Position numbers and translations under genes: made by a program. 64,000 nt of DNA from Bacilliculturomica massiliensis. Lineage in GTDB: Bacteria > Bacillota > Clostridia > Peptostreptococcales > Anaerovoracaceae. This document shows, in pieces, positions 57,968 to 64,000 of this stretch (positions are counted from its first letter, which is position 1; every line of letters begins with the position of its first letter). Below the pieces are notes generated by a model that was given only the letters and a program-made list of their open reading frames with translations, made no database searches and was not told where the DNA came from. The DNA is taken from assembly GCF_900605495.1 (NCBI RefSeq), contig NZ_LR027603.1, positions 1,117,997 to 1,181,996 of the forward strand, read 5' to 3'.

Positions 57968-59814
57968 AATGTGCCCTCCCTCTGACATTTCGTCCTGCTG
58001 TTGACGCCGCAGCCCACGCAGCCGTGCCGGCAGTCGTGGGTGGTCTCTTCCTTCTGCGCGCGGTCCCATTCCATCTGGAAGAATTTCTTGCTCACGCTGC
58101 AGCTCAGGTGATCCCAGGGCAGCGGCGCCGCGGGGTCTATGGTGCGCAGAGCGTATTCGTCGCTGCTGATCCCGGTCAGGCGGAAGGCCTCCTGCCAGAG
58201 CTGATAGTTGAAATACTCAGACCAGCCGTCGAATTTACAGCCCAGCTCCCATGCCTTGAGCAGTACCTGACAGACGCGCCTGTCGCCTCTGGCGAAGACC
58301 GCTTCCAGATGACTGGTGTGGGTCCCGTGGTAATGGAAAGATACGCCCTTGATCTTTTTCAGCTTGTCCTTCAGATAAAGATGCTTCTCCTCAAAGCTCT
58401 CTTCCGTGTCCTGGGCGCACCACTGAAAGGGCGTGTGAGCCTTGGGAACAAAATTGGAAACGCTTACCGTCACATTGAAGCGTCCCCGTTTTCCGCCGCC
58501 CGCCCGGCGGGCGATCTCCATGATGCCCCCTGCGATCTCCACGATGCCGTCCAGATCCTCAAAGGTCTCCGTGGGAAGGCCCACCATAAAATACAGCTTC
58601 ACGCCTGTCCATCCCAGTTCGATGGCCTGCTCCATGGCGCTGTATATATCTTTTTCCGTGATATTTTTGTTGATCACATCCCGCAGCCGCTGAGACCCGG
58701 CTTCCGGAGCGAAGGTCAGCCCCGATTTCTTGTAGCCCTGGATCTCCTGAAGCACCTTGAAGGAAAAGGAATCCAGTCTCAGAGACGGGAGCGACAGCGC
58801 TACATTGTTGGATCTGCACATCTCCATCAGTTCCGTGACCAGAGGCTCGATCTCCGAGTGGTCGCTGGTGGACAGGGAAAGGATGGACATTTCGTCGTAA
58901 CCTGTGGCTTCGATCTGGCTCTTGGCCAGTTCCTTGATCCGCTCCTTTGAACGTTCCCGCACGGGGCGGTAGATCATGCCGGCCTGACAGAAACGGCATC
59001 CTCTCGTACAGCCGCGAAAGATCTCCACCACGGCTCTGTCGTGGACCACGTCGATCAGAGGAACGATGTTTTTTTCCGGAAAATCCGCCGCGTTCAGATC
59101 TTCAACGATACGCTTCTCCACCGTGTCCGGCGCGGCGTCAAAAAGCTTGTTCATATGTGAAAAGCTGCCCTCTTCGTCGTAGACAGGCTCGTAAAACGCG
59201 GGGACATAGATGCCCGGGATCCGGCAGATCGTCTCTAAAAACGCAGTTCTGGGCGCTCCGGAGGCCTTCCACTCCTCATGAGCGGCGCATACCTCCCGCA
59301 GAGAATCCTCACCGTCGCCCAGCATGACGAAATCCAGCACAGGAGCCAGCGGCTCCGGGTTGTAGGCGCAGGGTCCGCCGGCGGCCACAAAGGGGTCGCC
59401 CTCTTTTCTGTCGCTGCTCAGGATGGGGATCCCCGCCAGATCCAGCATATTGACGATATTCGTAAAAGACAGCTCGTACTGCAGCGTAAAGCCTACGATA
59501 TCCATTTCAGTGAGAGGCGTCTTTGTCTCCAAGGTGAAAAGCGGCATATTTTCCGCCCGCATCAGAGCCTCCATGTCCTGAGCGGGAGCGAACACCCGCT
59601 CGCAGTAGACGCTTTCCATGCCGTTCAGCACGTGATAGATGATCTGCAGCCCCAGATAAGACATCCCGATCTCATAGGTATCCGGAAATGCAAAGCCAAA
59701 CCGCGTGGCCACGGATCCAGGGTCCTTCTCCACGGAGTAGAGCTCTCCGCCGATATACCGCGCGGGCTTTTCCACTCTGCGCAGTAACTTGTCCAGTTGT
59801 TCATTCCATGTCAT
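57964..59814 (-). CDS. TIGR03960 family B12-binding-domain radical SAM protein
   Basis: 616 residues. An N-terminal cobalamin-type domain (FGFAFPDTYEIGMSYLGLQ) leads to the radical SAM core with the cluster motif CTRGCRFCQAG near residue 280, and SVSNFVPKAHTPFQW. Family function is unproven. ATG 59814 (MTWNEQLDKLL) follows GGAAGG and sits one base after the spoIVFB stop. With its partner it forms the standard clostridial pair placed between spoIVFB and ribosomal protein L21/L27 genes, the latter not in this window. Confidence 0.93.
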   Translation of the reverse strand: MTWNEQLDKLLRRVEKPARYIGGELYSVEKDPGSVATRFGFAFPDTYEIGMSYLGLQIIYHVLNGMESVYCERVFAPAQDMEALMRAENMPLFTLETKTPLTEMDIVGFTLQYELSFTNIVNMLDLAGIPILSSDRKEGDPFVAAGGPCAYNPEPLAPVLDFVMLGDGEDSLREVCAAHEEWKASGAPRTAFLETICRIPGIYVPAFYEPVYDEEGSFSHMNKLFDAAPDTVEKRIVEDLNAADFPEKNIVPLIDVVHDRAVVEIFRGCTRGCRFCQAGMIYRPVRERSKERIKELAKSQIEATGYDEMSILSLSTSDHSEIEPLVTELMEMCRSNNVALSLPSLRLDSFSFKVLQEIQGYKKSGLTFAPEAGSQRLRDVINKNITEKDIYSAMEQAIELGWTGVKLYFMVGLPTETFEDLDGIVEIAGGIMEIARRAGGGKRGRFNVTVSVSNFVPKAHTPFQWCAQDTEESFEEKHLYLKDKLKKIKGVSFHYHGTHTSHLEAVFARGDRRVCQVLLKAWELGCKFDGWSEYFNYQLWQEAFRLTGISSDEYALRTIDPAAPLPWDHLSCSVSKKFFQMEWDRAQKEETTHDCRHGCVGCGVNSRTKCQREGTL

Positions 59815-59815
59815 A

Positions 59816-60691
59816 TTATTCGACCTTCCTGTTTCTGTTTCTTTTCCAATGCAAAAGTCTGTCGAAATCGGCGTAGATCCCGCAGTCGTAGATTCCCGAG
59901 AGCACATCTTCCTCCGTCAGCTGTCCTTTGTAGCTCCCTTTATAGTTCACTACGGTGAACAGCCGATTTTCCTGAGGCTTGTAAGACTCCAGGATCTTCA
60001 GCGCGGACTCGTCATTTCTGCAGACCCTTATCTTGGGCTCCCTCCCTGCGGACCCCACTTCGATATTCTTTGTCAGCTTGTAAAACAAAAAGCTGTTGTC
60101 GTCCCGTTCTGCAATAGCGAGATTGATTCCCAGGGCCGATACCAGCAGATTCGCCAAATTATATTTTACCAAGTAAATCCCCAAAAGGAAAAGGAAAAGT
60201 GAAAATAAACGGGAAAAAATTTTGGAGACCTGTTCCGCCCGCCGAAAACCGAAAAAGAAAGCCAGATAGAGATTCATCAGTTTTCCCCCGTCCAGCGGGT
60301 AAAAAGGCATGAGATTGAACAGTCCCAGGATCAGATTGGCCATGGTCAGCTCCATGATCCAAGGCTGCGGAAAGAACATGGAAAGACTGTACAGACCCGT
60401 GGCGCAGACAATATTGAACAGCGGACCGGCCAGATGGATGATCAGCTGATCCTTTGGTTTGATGACACTTTCTCTCAAATGCAGGACCCCCCCGAACAGT
60501 CCGGCAGATATTTTTTCGGGAGTGTAACCGAGCTTCTTTGCGGCGGCGGCGTGGGCCAGCTCGTGAAGGAAAGAAAAGCCGGTGGAAGCGACGGCCAGAA
60601 TACAGTGGCCAAAAATACAGATCACTGCCACCAGCAGAAAATACGAAAGATGAAACTCGGTTTTTATACCAGAGACGCGGCACGAGATCAT
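59816..60691 (-). CDS. spoIVFB: Site-2-type intramembrane metalloprotease SpoIVFB
   Basis: 291 residues. Zinc motif H43-E-L-A-H47 (FLHELAHAA) and the third ligand D134 in FYPLDGGK lie in membrane segments; a CBS-like domain (about residues 205-285) fills the C-terminus. SpoIVFB cleaves pro-sigma-K in the mother cell. It starts 7 bases after the SpoIVFA-like gene with no clear ribosome site, so translation is probably coupled. The upstream partner, the neighbouring spoIVB and the CBS domain together support SpoIVFB over a general RseP-type protease. Confidence 0.88.
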   Translation of the reverse strand: MISCRVSGIKTEFHLSYFLLVAVICIFGHCILAVASTGFSFLHELAHAAAAKKLGYTPEKISAGLFGGVLHLRESVIKPKDQLIIHLAGPLFNIVCATGLYSLSMFFPQPWIMELTMANLILGLFNLMPFYPLDGGKLMNLYLAFFFGFRRAEQVSKIFSRLFSLFLFLLGIYLVKYNLANLLVSALGINLAIAERDDNSFLFYKLTKNIEVGSAGREPKIRVCRNDESALKILESYKPQENRLFTVVNYKGSYKGQLTEEDVLSGIYDCGIYADFDRLLHWKRNRNRKVE

Positions 60692-60698
60692 ATAAGGA

Positions 60699-61385
60699 TC
60701 AGAACGCGATGTAATCCGCCGGATTGACCGCGTCTCCGCCCTTCCACATGGAGAACGTCAGGCAGCTCTGATCCCCGGGGGTAACGGAGGCGATCAGCTG
60801 ACCCTTTCTCACTTTTTCCAGAGGCTTGACATAGACCGCCGTACAGCCGGCATACTGGGTCTCCAGCTCGCCGCCGTGGCTGATGCGGACCCTCTGATTT
60901 CCTTCCTCTCCTTCTACCGCGATCACGGTTCCGCCGGAGGAGGCGTAGACCTGCAGTTCCTGTTCAGAGCTGTACTTCATACCCGCGTAGGAGCGTTCGC
61001 TCCCGTCGGTGTTTCCCTGTCCGCCGAAGGTCATGATGAGAGCTTCCGCGTTGCAGGGCTCGATGAACGCCAGCTGGCGGCGTCCGTCAGCCATGGCCGT
61101 CTCCACGGCTTCCGGAAGGCTGCCGAGATGCGAAAACACAGTTTTGGCTGAATCCACGATGGCCATACCTGAATAATCCTTCTGCATGAAGGTCTGCACA
61201 GTGTCCAGCGCCCTGTTTGTCATAGCGTGATCCATTTTTTTTACGGCGATGGCGAACAGAACGATCACGATACATATGATGATCTGACGGACCAGTGTTT
61301 TTCCGGCTTTGGCGCCCATTGCACCGCGGGTCCCGGCCGTCCCGCTGCGGCGTCCCATCCTGCTTCCAAACCGTCTTCTTCCCAT
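60699..61385 (-). CDS. spoIVFA: SpoIVFA-like membrane protein with degenerate M23 (LytM) domain
   Basis: 228 residues. A basic, Gly/Arg-rich N-terminus of about 30 residues, one membrane segment (VRQIIICIVIVLFAIAV), an extracytoplasmic middle and a LytM-type C-terminal domain. The usual zinc site is broken: ISHGGELETQY keeps one histidine but the HLHFE-type motif reads CLTFSMW. SpoIVFA holds SpoIVFB inactive until SpoIVB cuts it, so a non-catalytic LytM domain fits. Length, topology and the spoIVFB neighbour support this. AAAGGGGG precedes ATG 61385. Confidence 0.8.
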   Translation of the reverse strand: MGRRRFGSRMGRRSGTAGTRGAMGAKAGKTLVRQIIICIVIVLFAIAVKKMDHAMTNRALDTVQTFMQKDYSGMAIVDSAKTVFSHLGSLPEAVETAMADGRRQLAFIEPCNAEALIMTFGGQGNTDGSERSYAGMKYSSEQELQVYASSGGTVIAVEGEEGNQRVRISHGGELETQYAGCTAVYVKPLEKVRKGQLIASVTPGDQSCLTFSMWKGGDAVNPADYIAF

Positions 61386-61432
61386 AAAAAAACCCCCTTT
61401 GTCTCTATGTTAAAACATATGACAAAGGGAGC

Positions 61433-61984
61433 TTATTCAGAACCCAGCAAATCGTCCAGACCGACTCCGATGATCCCTTCGATCCGCTGTTTCAAAGCGC
61501 GGATCTCGCGGAATGAGGCGCGGATGTTTTCCTCAGCTCCGGGAAAATCCTTCGCTTTTTCGATGATATAATCCATTCGTTCATCGGGGCCCACATAGCG
61601 ATTTTCTTTCACCATGCGGTCTGCCATACAGACCAGATCCGTTTCGGTGATCTCTTCTTTTTTACTGTCGATGAGATAGCTCATGTGACTCCGGATGATA
61701 TCAGCCACATCGGAGTATCCCAGACGTTCCGCCAGATCCGCTCCCCGGTCCCAGTGGTAGTCGTCTGCTCTGGCGATATCGTGCAGCCAGCCTGCAGCTT
61801 CCGTCAAGGGAACATTCAGTCTGAAGCCTTTCTCATTCAGGCGCCGGGCCATGGCGCCTGCCGCCGCGGAAACGGCTTTGCAGTGCCCGATCACGCGGTC
61901 CGGCGTGCCGTACTCCCGCCATAGCGTCTCGCATTCCGCCAGGCCGGGATATTGATTCTCCTGTGTTTGTCTCTCTGCGGTCAT
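61433..61984 (-). CDS. HD-domain phosphohydrolase
   Basis: 183 residues from ATG 61984 (AAGGAG 7 bases upstream; ATG 62002 and 62041 are further in-frame options). The HD motif is in AAGWLHDIARADDYH and a second histidine in IIRSHMSY; H at VIGHCKAV starts the metal site. Similar proteins are fused to molybdopterin-type nucleotidyltransferases in other bacteria. It may hydrolyse a nucleotide, but the substrate is unknown. It has its own promoter and lies just upstream of spoIVFA. Confidence 0.86.
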   Translation of the reverse strand: MTAERQTQENQYPGLAECETLWREYGTPDRVIGHCKAVSAAAGAMARRLNEKGFRLNVPLTEAAGWLHDIARADDYHWDRGADLAERLGYSDVADIIRSHMSYLIDSKKEEITETDLVCMADRMVKENRYVGPDERMDYIIEKAKDFPGAEENIRASFREIRALKQRIEGIIGVGLDDLLGSE

Positions 61985-62011
61985 CTTCAGGCTCCTTCCC
62001 ATGTCTCTACT

Positions 62012-62041
62012 ATTATATTGCTCCGGCCCCTGTTCTGTCAA
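62012..62041 (-). promoter_or_regulatory. Promoter of the HD phosphohydrolase gene
   Basis: Consensus -35 TTGACA (62041-62036), 18-base spacer and consensus -10 TATAAT (62017-62012) on the - strand. Confidence 0.8.
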
Positions 62042-62115
62042 ACAAAAAGCGGAATCCTTATTTAGTAGTTTTTACTGCATGTGAGCAGAATTCTCCCCAA
62101 TATCTTGTAAATGAT

Positions 62116-62177
62116 TTGACATAGTTCGACGAAAAAGGTATAGTTAAATATAGATTTAACAGCAATATCTTTCGACA
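62116..62177 (+). promoter_or_regulatory. Promoter with Spo0A-like boxes before the XRE/S24-like gene
   Basis: -35 TTGACA (62116-62121), 17-base spacer and -10 TATAGT (62139-62144). A Spo0A box TTCGACA lies at 62171-62177, downstream of the promoter, and a 6-of-7 match (TTCGACG, 62125-62131) inside the spacer. These positions suit repression. Confidence 0.6.
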
Positions 62178-62204
62178 AATCGGGCTTGCAAGGAGGCCGC
62201 TACC

Positions 62205-62972
62205 ATGAAGTATGCACAGATGCTGGATCGGATGATCTCCGACAGTGAGCTTTCCCTCAGACAGATTTCCAAGAGATGCGCCGATCTGGATCTGAATATC
62301 ACACCATCCTATATCTCACAGCTGAAAAATGGGAAGCTGCCGCCTCCGTCGGAGGAAGTTTCCCTGGTCCTCGCCAAGGTCTGCGGCGGAAAGGATCAGT
62401 CCAGGCTGGTCTTTCAGGGCTATCTGGAAAAAGCGCCCGAGCTGGTCCGCGAATACATGCTGGCTTCCTCCGCGCTGAATAAGATCATGCTTGAGACGCT
62501 CTGCCGCTACGACAACAACGGCGAAGTCTCTAAGGAGTTCCGAAAGCAGATCGAGAGTCTGGATGTGCTCTCCACGCTGGAAGTCTCTTCTAAATACGTC
62601 AGTTCGGACGACACGACCCGAGCCAAGGATCTGATCCGTGAGATCACGCTGGCCAGCGGCGAGGCGGTCAAAGCCGACGTCCAGGGCGAACTGATCAATT
62701 TTTTTCTGGCGGACAGCTCCATGGCCCCATTCATTCCCAGCCACGCATATCTGTACATCATGCCTACGAAAATGGACCTGCTGAAGGACCGCGACATTAT
62801 CGCTTTTTATCCGGAGGGCCGGCGTATTCCCACCCTGCGGCGCCTGTTCTTCATGAGGGGGGAACGCTATCTCCTGGTGCCCGACGACAAATCCCAGCAG
62901 ATCTATCTCTACGAGGAGTGGGACCGGATCAACTACATCGGAAAGGTCGTGTCCTTCAAGGTCGATCTGTAA
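62205..62972 (+). CDS. XRE-family regulator with S24-like C-terminal domain
   Basis: 255 residues. An N-terminal helix-turn-helix (about residues 15-60: LSLRQISKRCADL ... PSYISQLKNGKLP), a helical middle and a C-terminal LexA/CI-like fold. The serine position is kept (LADSSMAPFIP, S172) but the lysine position reads arginine (PTLRRLFF), so autocleavage is doubtful. It is the only + strand gene in the right arm. Strong promoter and AAGGAGG site. Spo0A boxes around its promoter suggest a sporulation link. Confidence 0.85.
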   Translation: MKYAQMLDRMISDSELSLRQISKRCADLDLNITPSYISQLKNGKLPPPSEEVSLVLAKVCGGKDQSRLVFQGYLEKAPELVREYMLASSALNKIMLETLCRYDNNGEVSKEFRKQIESLDVLSTLEVSSKYVSSDDTTRAKDLIREITLASGEAVKADVQGELINFFLADSSMAPFIPSHAYLYIMPTKMDLLKDRDIIAFYPEGRRIPTLRRLFFMRGERYLLVPDDKSQQIYLYEEWDRINYIGKVVSFKVDL

Positions 62973-62984
62973 AATGACAGAATA

Positions 62985-63030
62985 AAAACAGGTGAACAAC
63001 CGTCTGAGTGAGTTGTTCACCTGTTTTTGT
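62985..63030. terminator. Bidirectional terminator between the XRE/S24-like gene and obgE
   Basis: Perfect stem AAAACAGGTGAACAAC / GTTGTTCACCTGTTTT with an 11-base loop; A/T-rich flanks on both sides give a T-run in either direction. Confidence 0.9.
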
Positions 63031-63063
63031 TTTCTATCACTCCTGATGCATCAGGTCTCCTGC

Positions 63064-64000
63064 TTATTCGTCGAAATACTCCATCTCATAATCGATGATA
63101 CGGATGATATCGCCGTCCTTCAGGCCCATCTCCTTCAGGCGTTCGATGGCGCCTTTCTTTTCGATGTAGCGGTACAGATATCTGGTGGAACCGGTATCGT
63201 TAAAGTTGGTGGAATTGAAGATCTTTTCCAGCTGCCTGCCCTTGAGCACGAAGACAGGACCTTCCTTTGAGACGTAGATCTCTCTGTAATCCTCGTCCTC
63301 ATCCTCCTTACTGAAATCGAACCACTGGTAGTCTTCCTCTTCTTCCGGCATTTCTCTCAGCTCTTCCAGCTGGCGGAGAACCGCCTGCAGAAGCTCCTTG
63401 ACGCCGTGATTGATGGGCGCGGAGAGTGGAAAGACCTGATAGCCCTTTCCTTCTACATGGTTCTTGAAGATCTCGTACTGTTCGTCCGTGGCCATGTCGA
63501 TCTTGTTGGCCGCCACGATCTGAGGTTTCGCCGGCAGCTTCTTTCCGTAGGATGTGAGCTCCCGGTTGATCTTTTCAAAATCCTCCACAGGATCTCTGCC
63601 CTCGGAACCGGACACGTCCACCACGTGGATCAGCATCTTCGTCCGCTCGATGTGCTTCAGAAAATCCAGTCCCAGGCCGGCTCCAGTGTGCGCTCCTTCG
63701 ATGAGTCCGGGTATATCCGCCATGACGAAGCTGGTGTCGTACATCTGCACCACGCCCAGATTCGGCGTGATGGTAGTAAAATGATAATCGGCGATCTTAG
63801 GCGACGCGCTGGTGCACACGGAAAGCAAAGTAGATTTTCCTACATTGGGAAATCCAACCAATCCCACGTCGGCGATGAGCTTCAGCACCAGCGTAATGGA
63901 TCTCTCCTGGGCAAAGCCCCCCGCTTCGGCGAAATTGGGAGCCTGCCGCACCGAATTCATAAAATTAGGATTGCCCTTTCCCCCTTTTCCGCCTCTGGCC
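63064..64000 (-). CDS. obgE: GTPase ObgE/CgtA, N-terminal part beyond window edge
   Basis: The visible part begins in the Gly-rich Obg fold (PNFMNSVRQAPNFAEAGGF) and continues into the G domain: P-loop GFPNVGKSTLL, switch region YHFTTITPNLG, DIPGLIEGAH, NKID and SAPIN. A C-terminal OCT domain follows. Obg binds the 50S subunit and links ribosome assembly with (p)ppGpp and, in Bacillus, sporulation entry. The frame is open to base 64000, so the start is outside the window. Ends at the bidirectional terminator. Confidence 0.97.
   Translation of the reverse strand, partial: ARGGKGGKGNPNFMNSVRQAPNFAEAGGFAQERSITLVLKLIADVGLVGFPNVGKSTLLSVCTSASPKIADYHFTTITPNLGVVQMYDTSFVMADIPGLIEGAHTGAGLGLDFLKHIERTKMLIHVVDVSGSEGRDPVEDFEKINRELTSYGKKLPAKPQIVAANKIDMATDEQYEIFKNHVEGKGYQVFPLSAPINHGVKELLQAVLRQLEELREMPEEEEDYQWFDFSKEDEDEDYREIYVSKEGPVFVLKGRQLEKIFNSTNFNDTGSTRYLYRYIEKKGAIERLKEMGLKDGDIIRIIDYEMEYFDE

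Noticed and set aside
62205-62972. XRE/S24-like regulator as a prophage repressor
   Set aside because: No phage genes are nearby, the autocleavage lysine is replaced, and it has Spo0A-like boxes. A chromosomal regulator is more likely.
1-64000. CRISPR arrays, rRNA or tRNA genes, insertion sequences
   Set aside because: I looked for regular spaced repeats, tRNA-type cloverleaf ends and transposase motifs and found none. A tRNA search program would be needed to exclude a tRNA gene fully.

Overview
The window looks like the chromosome of an endospore-forming, Gram-positive anaerobe of the class Clostridia with a fairly GC-rich genome. The evidence is a full spoIIIAA-AH operon, spo0A, spoIVB and a SpoIVFA/SpoIVFB pair, together with Firmicutes-type gene orders (nadD-yqeK-rsfS, xseAB-ispA-dxs-tlyA, mutS..mutL-miaA), a T-box leader on alaS, and IreB. 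The exact family is not fixed by the sequence. Nearly every gene is housekeeping. I see no prophage, insertion sequence, CRISPR array, rRNA or tRNA gene.

Layout. From 1 to 42.1 kb every gene lies on the + strand: hisS (cut by the window edge), aspS, a nadD-yqeK fusion, rsfS, leuS, RNase J, ylbF, an M24 peptidase and efp; then mltG, a TrmR-like methyltransferase, a small XRE regulator, a PrdX/YbaK-type deacylase, a U32 (TrhP-like) protein and a CorC/HlyC-type membrane protein; then spoIIIAA-AH, asp23-like, nusB, an M22 protein, xseA, xseB, ispA, dxs and tlyA; then mutS, an AAA ATPase, a GNAT enzyme, mutL, miaA, a XerS-like tyrosine recombinase, a YnbB-like PLP enzyme, a TVP38 membrane protein, a polysaccharide deacetylase and an SOS-type LysM protein. 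From 43.1 kb to the end every gene but one lies on the - strand: a GH3 enzyme, ruvX, a DUF3795 protein, ireB, alaS, a small YtxH-like protein, mnmA, iscU-like, iscS, a hypothetical protein and a DUF896 protein; then spo0A, spoIVB, a BofC-like protein, comEA, the paired radical-SAM proteins, spoIVFB, spoIVFA, an HD phosphohydrolase and obgE (cut by the window edge). The exception is an XRE/S24-like regulator on the + strand at 62.2 kb.

The + to - switch is convergent and falls on a gene-free, AT-rich stretch (42.15-43.10 kb). In Firmicutes genes usually follow the replication fork, so this is where a replication terminus could lie. In that stretch, at 42863-42890, is a 28-bp element with the geometry of a Xer recombination site: two near-identical inverted 11-bp arms around a 6-bp centre. 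A recombinase resembling streptococcal XerS lies 5.2 kb away at 36503-37651. I think this possible single-recombinase chromosome dimer resolution module is the most interesting thing in the window.

Other points of note: three LexA-like boxes at the promoter of a YneA-like LysM protein; Spo0A boxes at the spo0A promoter and at a divergent XRE/S24-like regulator whose catalytic lysine position is arginine; SpoIVB, a BofC-like protein, SpoIVFA and SpoIVFB all within 7 kb, which suggests the forespore-to-mother-cell sigma-K signalling pathway; a likely ATT start codon on the GH3 gene; and a family of dispersed palindromic repeats near 15.3 and 22.0 kb.
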